The position numbers and the translations under genes are program-made. DNA of 64,000 nucleotides from JAGDZR01 sp049115695 (GTDB taxonomy: Bacteria > Bacteroidota > Bacteroidia > Cytophagales > Cyclobacteriaceae), in assembly GCA_049115695.1 (NCBI GenBank), contig JAGDZR010000011.1, positions 62,001 to 126,000 on the forward strand, written 5' to 3'. Of the stretch, positions 52,773 through 62,279 are shown piece by piece. How positions within the stretch are numbered: position 1 is the stretch's first letter; each line of letters begins with the position of its first letter. The notes beneath the pieces were generated by a model, which saw only the letters and a list, made by a program, of their open reading frames with translations, had not been told where the DNA came from and did not search any database.

Positions 52773-53870
52773 ATGATCATTGATTCACTCGAGATCCAAT
52801 TCTTTAAAAATTATGACTCCCTGAAAGTTCATTTTGCACCAGGCATCAACCTGATTGTCGGTCACAATGGTGCGGGAAAAACCAATCTGCTTGATGCGCT
52901 TCATTGTCTTGCTTTCACCAAAAGTGCCTTCTTTAATGTAGATGGCCAGAATATCAAGCACGACGCACACTATTTTATGGTTAAGGGACATTTTTCTAAC
53001 GAGTCCTTTGCAGAAATTCTCTGCTACCTTGAAAAGAACCAGAAGAAAATTGTAAAACATGATCAACAGGAATACGAGAAGATTACTGATCATATCGGAA
53101 AAATTCCACTGATTATCTCTACCCCTTACGACACTGACCTGATCAGGGATAGTAGCGAAACCAGAAGAAAATGGGTAGATGGGTGTATCAGTCAACTGGA
53201 TCATGATTATCTCATGCTGCTGTTAAAGTATCAGCGCACGCTCAAACAACGCAATTCGCTGCTCAAGCAAATCAATGGTCACATCAACAACAATGTAGCT
53301 TCCCTACTAGACACATATGATACCCAAATCGTCGAGTGGAGTCAGGAAATTGGTGCTAGAAGAAAGGAGTTTGTAAATGAATTCAGTCCCCATTTTGAGC
53401 AAAATTTAAAAAGCATTGTGGACCGTAGCGAAGCTCACGGGTTAGATTATCAGACGAAAACGCTCGGCGAGAACTTTGCTCAGCTATTTAGAGATCACCT
53501 GCAGAAGGATCTGATCATGCAACGCACGCATGTTGGCTGCCATAAGGATGATTTCACTTTTACGCTAGATGGCAAACCCCTAAAAAAATTCGGTTCGCAA
53601 GGTCAGCAAAAAAGTTTTCTCATTGCCCTTCGGTTAGGGCAATATGATTATCTGAAAACGAAAAAGGAAAAAACACCTCTCCTGTTGTTGGATGACGTGT
53701 TTGACAAGCTAGATGATGACAGGATCATTCGAATTATTGAATTGATCAAAGATGCTGAAAGGTTTGGTCAGGTGTTTATTACTGACGCCCGAAAAGAGCG
53801 ATCTGAGAAATATTTTGTGGACACTCCTAATAGCGCGATCTTTGAGGTTGAAGAAGGGAATATCAAGTGA
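52773..53870 (+). CDS. recF: DNA replication and repair protein RecF
   Basis: RecF is an SMC-like ATPase that loads RecA at single-strand gaps with RecO and RecR. The 365-residue protein has Walker A GHNGAGKT (30-37), the signature-type FGSQGQQKSFLIALRLGQ, and Walker B LLLLDDVFDKLDD. Length is normal. It overlaps the DUF721 gene by four bases, a pairing common across bacteria. It is not next to dnaA or dnaN. Confidence 0.96.
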   Translation: MIIDSLEIQFFKNYDSLKVHFAPGINLIVGHNGAGKTNLLDALHCLAFTKSAFFNVDGQNIKHDAHYFMVKGHFSNESFAEILCYLEKNQKKIVKHDQQEYEKITDHIGKIPLIISTPYDTDLIRDSSETRRKWVDGCISQLDHDYLMLLLKYQRTLKQRNSLLKQINGHINNNVASLLDTYDTQIVEWSQEIGARRKEFVNEFSPHFEQNLKSIVDRSEAHGLDYQTKTLGENFAQLFRDHLQKDLIMQRTHVGCHKDDFTFTLDGKPLKKFGSQGQQKSFLIALRLGQYDYLKTKKEKTPLLLLDDVFDKLDDDRIIRIIELIKDAERFGQVFITDARKERSEKYFVDTPNSAIFEVEEGNIK

Positions 53871-54157
53871 AAGAGGACAGCATAAAAAGTTTTAAACAAG
53901 CCTTTGGCAACTTCCTTAAGGAAGAGCGCATTGATCAAAAGTTTAATGAGAAGCGATTGATCTCTATGTGGGGTGAGACAATGGGCAATCCTATTGCAAG
54001 TCGAACCACCAAGCTTTTTATCAGAGATAAAATTTTATTCGTCTATCTCACATCTGCTCCGCTCAAGCAAGAGCTTACCCAAGCCAAAACAAAAGTGCTG
54101 GAAGTGATCAGTAAAAAAATCGGGTCGGGAATTGTCGAAGACGTGAGGTTTGGCTAA
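53867..54157 (+). CDS. DUF721 (DciA-like) protein
   Basis: A 96-residue DUF721 protein with the core WGETMGNPIASRTTKLFIRDKILFVYLTSAPLKQEL in adjoining segments and a C-terminal VEDVRFG. DciA-type DUF721 proteins help load the replicative helicase in bacteria without DnaC, which fits this phylum. It starts at GTG overlapping the recF stop (GTGA). Its stop abuts that of the convergent DUF6048 gene. Confidence 0.88.
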   Translation: MKEDSIKSFKQAFGNFLKEERIDQKFNEKRLISMWGETMGNPIASRTTKLFIRDKILFVYLTSAPLKQELTQAKTKVLEVISKKIGSGIVEDVRFG

Positions 54158-54883
54158 TCAAAAATCCAGCTTCTTAGGTATCTCTTTTTCTCTGAATCCG
54201 AATCGCCAGGCTACATAATAGTCGAAACCAGCATTGGAATCCTTTACATCAACACCATTCTTCTTGTGTCGCCCGAAACCAGGAATATCATAAGGAATTA
54301 ATTCGTCAGTATCACTCACCCGCTTTCGTGTTTTGACCCGAACTGTGGCACCCAGATACAGCTCTTTCCAAACTCTCACTTTGATACCACCACTTAATTC
54401 CAACCAGGAAGCCTTTACTTTTTCATTCATAGCCCTCAACTCAAGGGCATTAATATCCTGAAAGAATAGGCTGTTGGTTTCATAGACTATTTCATCCGAA
54501 AATCGACTCTGAGCATATCTTATACCCAATGTAGCTGTGTTTCTCTCTTTTGACCAGGGAATGAAATTGTTTTCAATTCCGACTCGCCAATAAGTTCCGC
54601 TGTTGGTGTAATCGTAGTTTTCACCAACGCGATGATTTGTCTCAATACCTCCTTCGGCAGAAATCAAAAAATTGTGTGTATCAAACTCAATACCTACTTC
54701 TCCCGAATTGCGGAAATCCTTGGTGGCACTACCTACTGTTCTAGCCAGGTTCCAATAAGGTCTGATCATTGAAGGTTTCCAATCTTTCTCAGGTTTTACC
54801 TTAAGCGTATCCACCTGAGCCTGCCCCATGATGGCCATCAACACGAACAACAGGCTACATGAATATCTCAATGTTGACGGCAT
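54158..54883 (-). CDS. DUF6048-like outer-membrane protein
   Basis: A 241-residue protein with a signal peptide (ends GQAQ) and a beta-barrel-like strand pattern (VGIEFDTHNFLISAEGG, TYWRVGIENNFIPW, LGIRYAQSRF, LELSGGIKVRVW, FDYYVAWRFGFREKE). This matches the DUF6048 family, which pairs with DUF6452 lipoproteins in Bacteroidota; function unknown. Its first 29 bases overlap the end of the DUF6452 gene in another frame. Confidence 0.78.
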   Translation of the reverse strand: MPSTLRYSCSLLFVLMAIMGQAQVDTLKVKPEKDWKPSMIRPYWNLARTVGSATKDFRNSGEVGIEFDTHNFLISAEGGIETNHRVGENYDYTNSGTYWRVGIENNFIPWSKERNTATLGIRYAQSRFSDEIVYETNSLFFQDINALELRAMNEKVKASWLELSGGIKVRVWKELYLGATVRVKTRKRVSDTDELIPYDIPGFGRHKKNGVDVKDSNAGFDYYVAWRFGFREKEIPKKLDF

Positions 54884-55310
54884 AGGTTTTACTGTTTAAT
54901 TCACTATCTACTCCTCCAATAACCGCTGTGGAATCAAATGTGGTCTCAGGGATAGTTAATCCATATAATCGAGTGATCGCATCACATTGTGGATCATAGA
55001 TGAGTGCCGCTGATTGATACGCCACGGTCATCGAATAATTAATACTGTCCGTATAGAAAATCAAGTCCACTTCCTCTCCAAAAGGCTCCATAGGAATTGC
55101 AAAAGCACTCGCCCGAACATCATCAAAAGGAATTCTATATTGGCTATCAACTACGATTTGATTAAATGTGACTGATTTATTGGCCCCTTGCTCCGTTTTA
55201 AAAGCAATTACCATGTAATCCAGGTATGGATTGAACTGGCAATCTTCGAGCTCATTGCAAGCAGAATTGAGTAGCACGATTAGAGCACAAACTAACAGGG
55301 GAATTCGCAT
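54855..55310 (-). CDS. DUF6452-like lipoprotein
   Basis: A 151-residue lipoprotein (lipobox LNSAC) with a paired-strand domain (YMVIAFKTEQGANKSVTF, FGEEVDLIFYTDSINYSMTV) and two cysteines (EDCQF, PQCDAI). The arrangement upstream of a DUF6048 gene supports the DUF6452 assignment. It is probably an outer-membrane partner of the DUF6048 barrel. A strong promoter match lies so close to the ATG that the mRNA may be leaderless. Confidence 0.78.
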   Translation of the reverse strand: MRIPLLVCALIVLLNSACNELEDCQFNPYLDYMVIAFKTEQGANKSVTFNQIVVDSQYRIPFDDVRASAFAIPMEPFGEEVDLIFYTDSINYSMTVAYQSAALIYDPQCDAITRLYGLTIPETTFDSTAVIGGVDSELNSKTYAVNIEIFM

Positions 55311-55317
55311 TGGGCGC

Positions 55318-55349
55318 CAAAGTTAATTAAAGGGTCCAATGGGGAACAA
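55318..55349 (-). promoter_or_regulatory. promoter of DUF6452/DUF6048 operon
   Basis: TTG (55347-55349) and TAACTTTG (55318-55325), 21 bases apart on the minus strand. The -7 box ends seven bases before the ATG at 55310, which places the likely start site at the start codon itself. Confidence 0.6.
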
Positions 55350-55369
55350 TACATGGGGGTCAATTGTAT

Positions 55370-55377
55370 TAGTTTTG
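55370..55377 (+). promoter_or_regulatory. -7 element upstream of rimO
   Basis: TAGTTTTG matches TAnnTTTG and ends 16 bases before the GTG start of rimO. It is divergent from the DUF6452 promoter, with 44 bases between the two -7 boxes. Confidence 0.5.
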
Positions 55378-55393
55378 CACGAAAATTTGGTAA

Positions 55394-56713
55394 GTGAAGA
55401 CAAAGGGACATAAAAAGCATAAGGTCAACATCGTAACGATGGGCTGTGCGAAAAATTTAGTTGACTCGGAAGTATTGCTGACTCAGCTGAAAGGCAACAA
55501 GATCGATGCGTCCCATGAAGCCAGGGATGATACTGCCAATATTGTTGTGGTCAATACTTGTGGATTCATCGATAATGCCAAACAGGAATCAGTAGATACC
55601 ATTCTTCGCTATGTTGACGCCAAGGAGGAAGGGATAGTCGAAAAGGTATATGTCACGGGCTGTCTTTCACAACGTTACCGCGACGATCTGAAAACAGAAA
55701 TTCCTGAAGTTGATGCCTGGTTTGGGACTGGTGAGTTGAGAGAACTCTTAGGTAAACTGAAGGCGGACTACAAAAAAGAGTTACTCGGCGAGCGTATTTC
55801 TACCACATCCAGTCATTATTCTCATCTCAAAATAGCAGAAGGCTGTGATCGCCCCTGTAGCTTTTGCGCAATCCCACTAATGCGGGGGAAACATGTTTCC
55901 AGACCCATGGAGGAGTTGGTGTCAGAAGCAAAATCTTTGGTGGCTAATGGCACGAAAGAACTACTACTAATTGCTCAGGACTCAACATACTATGGTCTTG
56001 ATCTTTATAAAAAGCGCAACCTTGCCGAATTGATGGACAGATTGAGCGATGTGGATGGGTTGGAATGGATCAGATTGCATTATGCTTTTCCGACTGGATT
56101 TCCGGAAGATATACTGGAAATCATGTCAGCAAAGTCAAATATCTGCAACTACTTGGATATTCCTTTGCAGCACGGCTCCACGCATATGCTCCAGTTAATG
56201 CGCAGAGGAACCACTCGTGAAAAAACGGAAGCCCTTTTGGAAAAAATCCGTGACAAGGTTCCAGATATCGCTATTCGTACAACCATGATTGCAGGTCATC
56301 CAGGAGAAACAGAAAAAGAATTTCAGGAAATGATGACTTTCATTGAGAAAAGTAGATTTGAGCGAATGGGCGTATTTACCTATTCTCATGAAGAAAATAC
56401 ACATGCACACAGCATGGAGGACAATGTCCCTGAAGAGGTGAAACAGGAACGGATGAATCTAATGATGGATCTGCAAGAGGGCATTTCGCAGGAAATAAAC
56501 GAACAGAAAATTGGTAAAACGTACAAGGTGTTGATAGATAGGTTGGAATCTGGACAATTTATTGGCAGAACGGAATACGATAGCCCGGAGGTGGATAATG
56601 AAGTGATCATCGAATCCCCCGAAAATTATCTTCGCATTGGAGACTTTGCAAACATCAAAATTAATGGAGCTTCCGCATTTGATCTATACGGAGAGCCTAT
56701 CAAGCAGCTATGA
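55394..56713 (+). CDS. rimO: ribosomal protein S12 methylthiotransferase
   Basis: RimO adds a methylthio group to a conserved Asp of S12 using two iron-sulfur clusters. The 439-residue protein has the UPF0004 N-terminal domain (TMGCAKNLVDSEVL, NTCGFIDNAKQES, VTGCLSQRY), the radical SAM motif CDRPCSFC, RLHYAFPTGFPEDIL and a C-terminal TRAM domain (ending GASAFDLYGEPI). The AKNLVDSE sequence separates RimO from MiaB. Start is GTG at 55394. It overlaps bshC by four bases. Confidence 0.96.
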   Translation: MKTKGHKKHKVNIVTMGCAKNLVDSEVLLTQLKGNKIDASHEARDDTANIVVVNTCGFIDNAKQESVDTILRYVDAKEEGIVEKVYVTGCLSQRYRDDLKTEIPEVDAWFGTGELRELLGKLKADYKKELLGERISTTSSHYSHLKIAEGCDRPCSFCAIPLMRGKHVSRPMEELVSEAKSLVANGTKELLLIAQDSTYYGLDLYKKRNLAELMDRLSDVDGLEWIRLHYAFPTGFPEDILEIMSAKSNICNYLDIPLQHGSTHMLQLMRRGTTREKTEALLEKIRDKVPDIAIRTTMIAGHPGETEKEFQEMMTFIEKSRFERMGVFTYSHEENTHAHSMEDNVPEEVKQERMNLMMDLQEGISQEINEQKIGKTYKVLIDRLESGQFIGRTEYDSPEVDNEVIIESPENYLRIGDFANIKINGASAFDLYGEPIKQL

Positions 56714-58263
56714 AAACGACGAAAATCTCATTGAAGGAAACTGGTAAATTTTCTTCAATGTTCTTGGAATACCTGGAAGGAAGTGAATCGCTCAGTTCTT
56801 TTTACCGGGCCTCTCCTGCCATTGAGAATTTCAAGGAAATCATTGAAAATCATCAAATTTCTGGTTCGACCAGAATTACCTTAAGTGAAGAACTTCAAGC
56901 CGAATATGGCGCATTGGAATGTCATGAATCAGTTCAAAGCAATATTCATGCGCTTAGGGATGCCAAGACATTTACCGTCACAACTGGCCATCAGTTGAAC
57001 ATTTTCACGGGACCTCTCTATTTTATTTTCAAAATCGCTACTGCCATCAATCTGGCTAAAAAACTCAAAGCTGAGTACCCTGATTACCATTTTGTTCCAG
57101 TGTACTGGATGGCTTCTGAGGACCATGATTTTGAAGAGATCAGCTATTTCAATCTTTTTGGCAAGAAATACACCTGGGAAACAGAGCAAACGGGTGCTGT
57201 CGGTCGATTTGCCCCTCAGTCACTTAATACAGTACTAGAGCAGATGCCTGAATGTCCAGAGTTATTCGAAAAAGCTTACCTCGACAGCTCTTCATTGGCC
57301 GAGGCAGCACGCATTTATGTAAACGAACTGTTTGGGGAGCATGGCCTTGTAGTAGTAGACGCTGATAATCCAAAATTGAAGGCAGAGTTTACATCGATCA
57401 TCAAAGACGACCTTCAAAACCACCACGCCAATCGATTAGTCGAGGCAACCAATCAAAAGTTGATAGATGCTGGTTACAAGTCTCAGGCTTTTAGTCGCGA
57501 AATCAACTTCTTTTTGCTCAACGGATATCGTGAGCGCATCGTCAAGGAATCAGGCAATTACAAGATCAACAATAGTGACGAATCATTCAGCGAGGAAGAC
57601 ATCCTGAAGCTTGTGGACAGTAATCCGGAGAAATTTAGTCCCAATGTGATTATGCGACCTGTATATCAGGAGGTGATCTTACCTAATCTTGCTTACATAG
57701 GTGGGCCAGCAGAAATTGTATACTGGCTACAGCTTAAAGATGTTTTCGATCATTACGATGTTTCTTTTCCTATTCTCATGCCTCGTAATTTTGGCATGAT
57801 CATCAACAAAGGACAGCAAAAGAAGATCGACAAACTAGGCCTGGATAGCGAGATGCTTTTCATGGATACGCATGACATTAAGTCGTGGTACATTTCTACC
57901 CATAGCGACAATGAACATTTATTGGATGAAGAGAAGGAGCACATCACCGAAGTTTATAATCGCGTAAAGCAAAAAGCCGGAAGCATTGATAAATCATTGG
58001 AAGGTTTCATTGGGTCTGAAAATGCCAAGGCGCTAAAAGCGTTTGAAAATATTGAAAAACGGTTGAAGAAAGCACAGGAGAGTCAAAATGAAACGGCACT
58101 CAATCAAATTGATGCCATTAAGGACAAATTATTTCCCGGTGGCGGACTTCAGGAGCGCTCTGACAATTTCCTGAATTTTTACCTTAACAATCCTAAATTT
58201 ATAGATCAATTACTAGCAGAATTCGATCCTTTTGAATTCAATTTTTACAAGTTCTGGGAATGA
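56710..58263 (+). CDS. bshC: bacillithiol biosynthesis cysteine-adding enzyme BshC
   Basis: BshC catalyses the last step of bacillithiol synthesis, adding cysteine to GlcN-malate. The 517-residue protein has the family elements TTGHQLNIFTGPLYFIFKI, YWMASEDHDFEEI, FGEHGLVVVDADNP, and AYIGGPAEIVYWLQLKDVF, with a coiled C-terminal part (about 425-480). It follows rimO with a four-base overlap. bshA and bshB are not in this window. Confidence 0.95.
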   Translation: MKTTKISLKETGKFSSMFLEYLEGSESLSSFYRASPAIENFKEIIENHQISGSTRITLSEELQAEYGALECHESVQSNIHALRDAKTFTVTTGHQLNIFTGPLYFIFKIATAINLAKKLKAEYPDYHFVPVYWMASEDHDFEEISYFNLFGKKYTWETEQTGAVGRFAPQSLNTVLEQMPECPELFEKAYLDSSSLAEAARIYVNELFGEHGLVVVDADNPKLKAEFTSIIKDDLQNHHANRLVEATNQKLIDAGYKSQAFSREINFFLLNGYRERIVKESGNYKINNSDESFSEEDILKLVDSNPEKFSPNVIMRPVYQEVILPNLAYIGGPAEIVYWLQLKDVFDHYDVSFPILMPRNFGMIINKGQQKKIDKLGLDSEMLFMDTHDIKSWYISTHSDNEHLLDEEKEHITEVYNRVKQKAGSIDKSLEGFIGSENAKALKAFENIEKRLKKAQESQNETALNQIDAIKDKLFPGGGLQERSDNFLNFYLNNPKFIDQLLAEFDPFEFNFYKFWE

Positions 58264-58264
58264 C

Positions 58265-58846
58265 ATGAAGTGCTCATCCAAAAAGGATTTACGCCGACAG
58301 CTCCTCAGTTATCGAAGATTATTGGATCAAGGCACGTTCCAGTCTAGAAATGCTAGTCTGCTAATGCGAATAAAGCATGTAATGGATGAACATCAACACA
58401 GGAGAATACATACATTTTTGCCTATTCGACGCAATAACGAACCAGACTTACAGCCATTAATAGATGATATCTGGCAAACCCAGATTCCTGTTGTGATTTC
58501 CCAAACTGATTTTGATTCGAAAAAAATGTCGCATTTTATCTTTGATCAAAATACCAGGCTTGTAGAAAATGATTTAGGCATACCCGAACCAATCGGTGCT
58601 TTTCCTACCAACCTGGAGGAAGTAGACTTAATTTTTATCCCGCTATTAGCAGCAGACCGACAAGGAAATCGAATAGGATACGGAGGCGGCTACTATGACA
58701 GGTTATTAAGTGAAACAAATGACCAAATCAAAAAGATTGGCCTTAGCTTGAGTAGCCCACTTGATTTTATTCCCTTTGCAGAAAATCACGACATACCCCT
58801 GGATATGTGCATCACCCCAAATGAAATATTGAGGTATCATGACTGA
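58265..58846 (+). CDS. 5-formyltetrahydrofolate cyclo-ligase
   Basis: Converts 5-formyl-THF to 5,10-methenyl-THF. The 193-residue protein starts best at ATG 58265, one base after the bshC stop; an earlier in-frame ATG at 58232 would overlap bshC and gives an unusual N-terminus. Family motifs are the N-terminal KKDLRRQLLSYRRLL, LIFIPLLAADRQGNRIGYGG and GYYDRLL. It overlaps ypdA by eight bases. Confidence 0.92.
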   Translation: MKCSSKKDLRRQLLSYRRLLDQGTFQSRNASLLMRIKHVMDEHQHRRIHTFLPIRRNNEPDLQPLIDDIWQTQIPVVISQTDFDSKKMSHFIFDQNTRLVENDLGIPEPIGAFPTNLEEVDLIFIPLLAADRQGNRIGYGGGYYDRLLSETNDQIKKIGLSLSSPLDFIPFAENHDIPLDMCITPNEILRYHD

Positions 58847-59798
58847 CATATTGATAATTGGAGCAGGACCAATTGGCCTGGCATGTGGAATCGCCGCTAA
58901 AAAAGCGGGCTTGAGTCACGTGATAATTGATAAGGGATGTCTGGTCAATTCGATCTACAATTATCCCAAAAACATGACCTTTTTCTCAACATCAGATAGG
59001 TTGGAGATTGGTGATGTTCCTTTTATTTCACACAATCCTAAACCTACCAGATCGGAAGCGCTGGAATATTATCGGAGAGTGGCATCAAGTTGGGGACTTC
59101 CTGTCAACCTCTATGAAGCGGTCGAATCAGTAGTAGGATCGGAAGGTGTATTTGAGATTAAGACAAGCAAACAAACTTATCAGGCGGCCAACATTATTCT
59201 GGCAACTGGGTTCTATGATTTACCCTACTTGCTCAATGTGCCTGGTGAAGACCTGCCCAAAGTCAAGCACTACTATGATGAGCCACATCCGTATTTCGGC
59301 ATGAAGGTTGCCATTGTGGGGGCTGCAAACAGCGCAGTTGATGTGGCGCTCGAAACTTACAGGAAGGGGGCGAAGGAAGTGGCAATGGTGATCAGGGAAA
59401 CGGAAATTGGACCGAGTGTTAAGTATTGGGTGCGGCCTGATATTATCAATCGAATTGAAGAAGGGAGTATCAAAGCATATTTCGAATCGCAGATCACTGA
59501 AATTCAGGAGAAGCAAATTCTCGTAAAAACACCGGAAACTGAGCTGAAATTGGAAAATGACTTTGTCCTGGCAATGACCGGCTATCAACCGGATTTTAAA
59601 TTTTTAAAGGCACTAGGCATTGAAATTGGGACTGATGAAATGATGACCCCTAACTATAATTCCGAAACAATGCAGACAAATGTCAATGGCATTTTTCTTG
59701 CTGGTGTGATTTGCGGAGGTCTCAAAACCAACAAATGGTTTATCGAAAATTCGCGGGAACATGCGGATATAATTATCAATTTTTTAAAAAATCACTGA
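58839..59798 (+). CDS. ypdA: YpdA family bacillithiol disulfide reductase
   Basis: A 319-residue FAD/NADPH oxidoreductase of the YpdA (Bdr) family, which reduces oxidised bacillithiol. It has the FAD motif LIIGAGPIGLACGIAAKKAG and a second dinucleotide motif VAIVGAANSAVDVALE; the CxxC active site of thioredoxin reductases is absent, as expected for YpdA (single Cys in KGCLVNSIYNYP). Closeness to bshC supports this role. It ends 85 bases before the TonB-receptor gene. Confidence 0.94.
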   Translation: MTDILIIGAGPIGLACGIAAKKAGLSHVIIDKGCLVNSIYNYPKNMTFFSTSDRLEIGDVPFISHNPKPTRSEALEYYRRVASSWGLPVNLYEAVESVVGSEGVFEIKTSKQTYQAANIILATGFYDLPYLLNVPGEDLPKVKHYYDEPHPYFGMKVAIVGAANSAVDVALETYRKGAKEVAMVIRETEIGPSVKYWVRPDIINRIEEGSIKAYFESQITEIQEKQILVKTPETELKLENDFVLAMTGYQPDFKFLKALGIEIGTDEMMTPNYNSETMQTNVNGIFLAGVICGGLKTNKWFIENSREHADIIINFLKNH

Positions 59799-59883
59799 AT
59801 CACCCAATTCTGGTAACAAATAACATTTTAATACGTCTTTGGGTTGGAAAGAGGGGTTTAACATTCTCTAGGAATTAGTCACA

Positions 59884-62274
59884 ATGAAACATATACTACT
59901 TGTCCTGCTGATGGTCAGCACACTTGGCCTTTTTGGTCAGGATAAATTTACACTGAGCGGTTATATTAAAGATGGAGCGAACGGCGAAGACCTGATCGGC
60001 GCAACGGTATTCGTCCAAGAGCTTAGTGCTGGTGGAGTCACCAATGTTTACGGATTTTATTCTATCACCTTGGAGCCAGGTACCTATACAGTAGAATTTC
60101 GATACATCGGGTTTGATACTCAGGTCAAAACAATCACCCTTGATCAAAACGTAAGACAAGATATCGAACTTGGCTTTGAGGACACAGAGCTCGAAGCAGT
60201 CATAGTATCTGCGGAAGGGCTGGATGCCAATGTCTCAAGTGTGGAAATGTCAACTGCGAAACTTGATGTGAACTCCATTACCAAAATGCCGGCTTTTGCA
60301 GGTGAAGTCGACATCATTAAAAGTATCCAGCTTCTCCCAGGCGTGAGCACAGTTGGCGAAGGTGCTTCAGGGTTCAATGTGAGAGGTGGAGGTGTTGGTC
60401 AAAATCTTATTCTTTTAGATGAAGCTCCTGTCTATCAATCCTCACATTTGTTTGGATTTTTTTCCGTCTTCAACCCAGATGCGGTAAAAGATGTGAAACT
60501 CTACAAAGGAGGCGTTCCGGCCAATTATGGAGGTCGATTGTCCTCTATTCTTGATATCCGGATGAAAGAAGGAAATAAAAAGGAATATGAAGTTTCTGGC
60601 GGAGTAGGTACCGTTTTTAGCCGTTTGGCAGTTGAGGGGCCGATTGTCAAAGACAAGGCGTCATTCATAGTTGCCGGTAGACGATCTTATATTGATATAC
60701 TAGCACGACCATTCACAGATTTGTTTGATGAAGGAGCCGGATTGTTTTTCTATGACCTCACTGCCAAAACGAACGTTGATCTCAACGACAAAAACAGGCT
60801 TTACCTGTCTGGATACTTTGGTCGTGACGTATTCAAGTTTGACGAGCGTCAAGGCTTTGACTGGGGCAATCAAACTGGCACTTTTCGCTGGAATCACCTC
60901 TTCAATGATAAGTTTTTCTCAAATTTTACGACCTACTACAGCAACTATGATTACGGATTTGCCTTTGGTGAAAATGATTTAGACAAGTTTGAGTGGGACT
61001 CACATATCCAAACCATCAATTTCAAGCCGGAATTCACCTATTTCTTAAGTCCAAAGAGCGAGTTGACCTTTGGGGGAGAAACATTGTTGTACACCTTCGA
61101 GCCAGCTGTGGCTAGCGGTGTAAGTGATGGTGTCGAGACCAATATAAGTCTGGAGGAAAAGAAATCACTTGAAGCCTCAGTTTACATTGCAAATGATCAT
61201 AAGATCACTGATAACATAACCGCTCAATATGGACTAAGATTGAGCACATTTACCTACCTGGGACCGGGTACCTCTTACGAATTGGGTGATACCATTCCTG
61301 GAATGAGAAGACCCGTTATTGGTTCACAAGAACACGATGATTGGGATGCAATTGCAACATACCAAAACCTGGAACCGAGGGCATCAGTCAGATTTCAATT
61401 GAATGAACAGTCTTCAATAAAGGCTAGCTACAACAAGATGAACCAATACATTCATCTTATCTCCAACACTGTTGCTTCCACCCCGATTGACATCTGGCAA
61501 CCTAGTACCAATAACATCAAACCACAGGGTGGCAGTCAGGTAGGAATAGGATATTTCAGAAACTTCTTGGATAATCAATTTGAGACTTCAATCGAGACTT
61601 ATTACAAGTGGAATGTCAATCAAGTCGACTACATCGATGGAGCATCCATCTTTATCAACCCATTACTGGAAGCAGAACTCCTGAGCGGTAAAGGAAGGGC
61701 TTATGGCATGGAGCTTTACTTGAGGAAGACAAAGGGCAAACTCAACGGCTGGGTGAGCTACACACTTGGTAAAACAGAAGTATTGATAGACGGCATCAAT
61801 TTCCAGGATGATTTTAAGGAAAGAAAAGGAAACTGGTATCCTACAAAATACGATCAACGGCACAACTTGAAATTGACCTCCAACTATCAGATCAACGAGC
61901 GTCTCAATTTATCAGCTGTCTTCACTTACATCAGTGGCACGCCAGCTACTTTTCCGACAGATCGATATACGGTACAAGGGATGGTGATTCCACTGACAGA
62001 TAATCAGCGTCACAATTTTAGAATTCCTGACTATCATCGACTGGACTTGTCGTTTACGATTGATAATTTATTTCTAGGAAGAAAGAAAATGGGTGCCAGT
62101 GACTTCCTGGTTGTCTCGTTATACAATGCATACGCTCGTAAAAATCCATTCTCCATCTACTTCAGTCAAGGTCAGGACCGGGTACCCACCGGGTCTCCGG
62201 CCCCTACACAGGCCGCTCAGGTTTCTATTCTAGGCACCATTGTGCCAGCTGTCGCTTACAACTTTAAATTTTGA
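59884..62274 (+). CDS. TonB-dependent receptor with carboxypeptidase-like domain
   Basis: A 796-residue outer-membrane receptor: signal peptide (ends LFGQ), a carboxypeptidase-regulatory-like domain (LSGYIKDGANGEDLIGATV), a plug domain (IKSIQLLPGVSTVGEGASG, FNVRGGGVGQNLILLDEAP) and a beta barrel (about 230-796). It differs from SusC-type receptors in length and is followed by a DUF4249 lipoprotein, a pairing common in Bacteroidota. The substrate is unknown. No sigma/anti-sigma genes are adjacent. Confidence 0.94.
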   Translation: MKHILLVLLMVSTLGLFGQDKFTLSGYIKDGANGEDLIGATVFVQELSAGGVTNVYGFYSITLEPGTYTVEFRYIGFDTQVKTITLDQNVRQDIELGFEDTELEAVIVSAEGLDANVSSVEMSTAKLDVNSITKMPAFAGEVDIIKSIQLLPGVSTVGEGASGFNVRGGGVGQNLILLDEAPVYQSSHLFGFFSVFNPDAVKDVKLYKGGVPANYGGRLSSILDIRMKEGNKKEYEVSGGVGTVFSRLAVEGPIVKDKASFIVAGRRSYIDILARPFTDLFDEGAGLFFYDLTAKTNVDLNDKNRLYLSGYFGRDVFKFDERQGFDWGNQTGTFRWNHLFNDKFFSNFTTYYSNYDYGFAFGENDLDKFEWDSHIQTINFKPEFTYFLSPKSELTFGGETLLYTFEPAVASGVSDGVETNISLEEKKSLEASVYIANDHKITDNITAQYGLRLSTFTYLGPGTSYELGDTIPGMRRPVIGSQEHDDWDAIATYQNLEPRASVRFQLNEQSSIKASYNKMNQYIHLISNTVASTPIDIWQPSTNNIKPQGGSQVGIGYFRNFLDNQFETSIETYYKWNVNQVDYIDGASIFINPLLEAELLSGKGRAYGMELYLRKTKGKLNGWVSYTLGKTEVLIDGINFQDDFKERKGNWYPTKYDQRHNLKLTSNYQINERLNLSAVFTYISGTPATFPTDRYTVQGMVIPLTDNQRHNFRIPDYHRLDLSFTIDNLFLGRKKMGASDFLVVSLYNAYARKNPFSIYFSQGQDRVPTGSPAPTQAAQVSILGTIVPAVAYNFKF

Positions 62275-62279
62275 TTACG

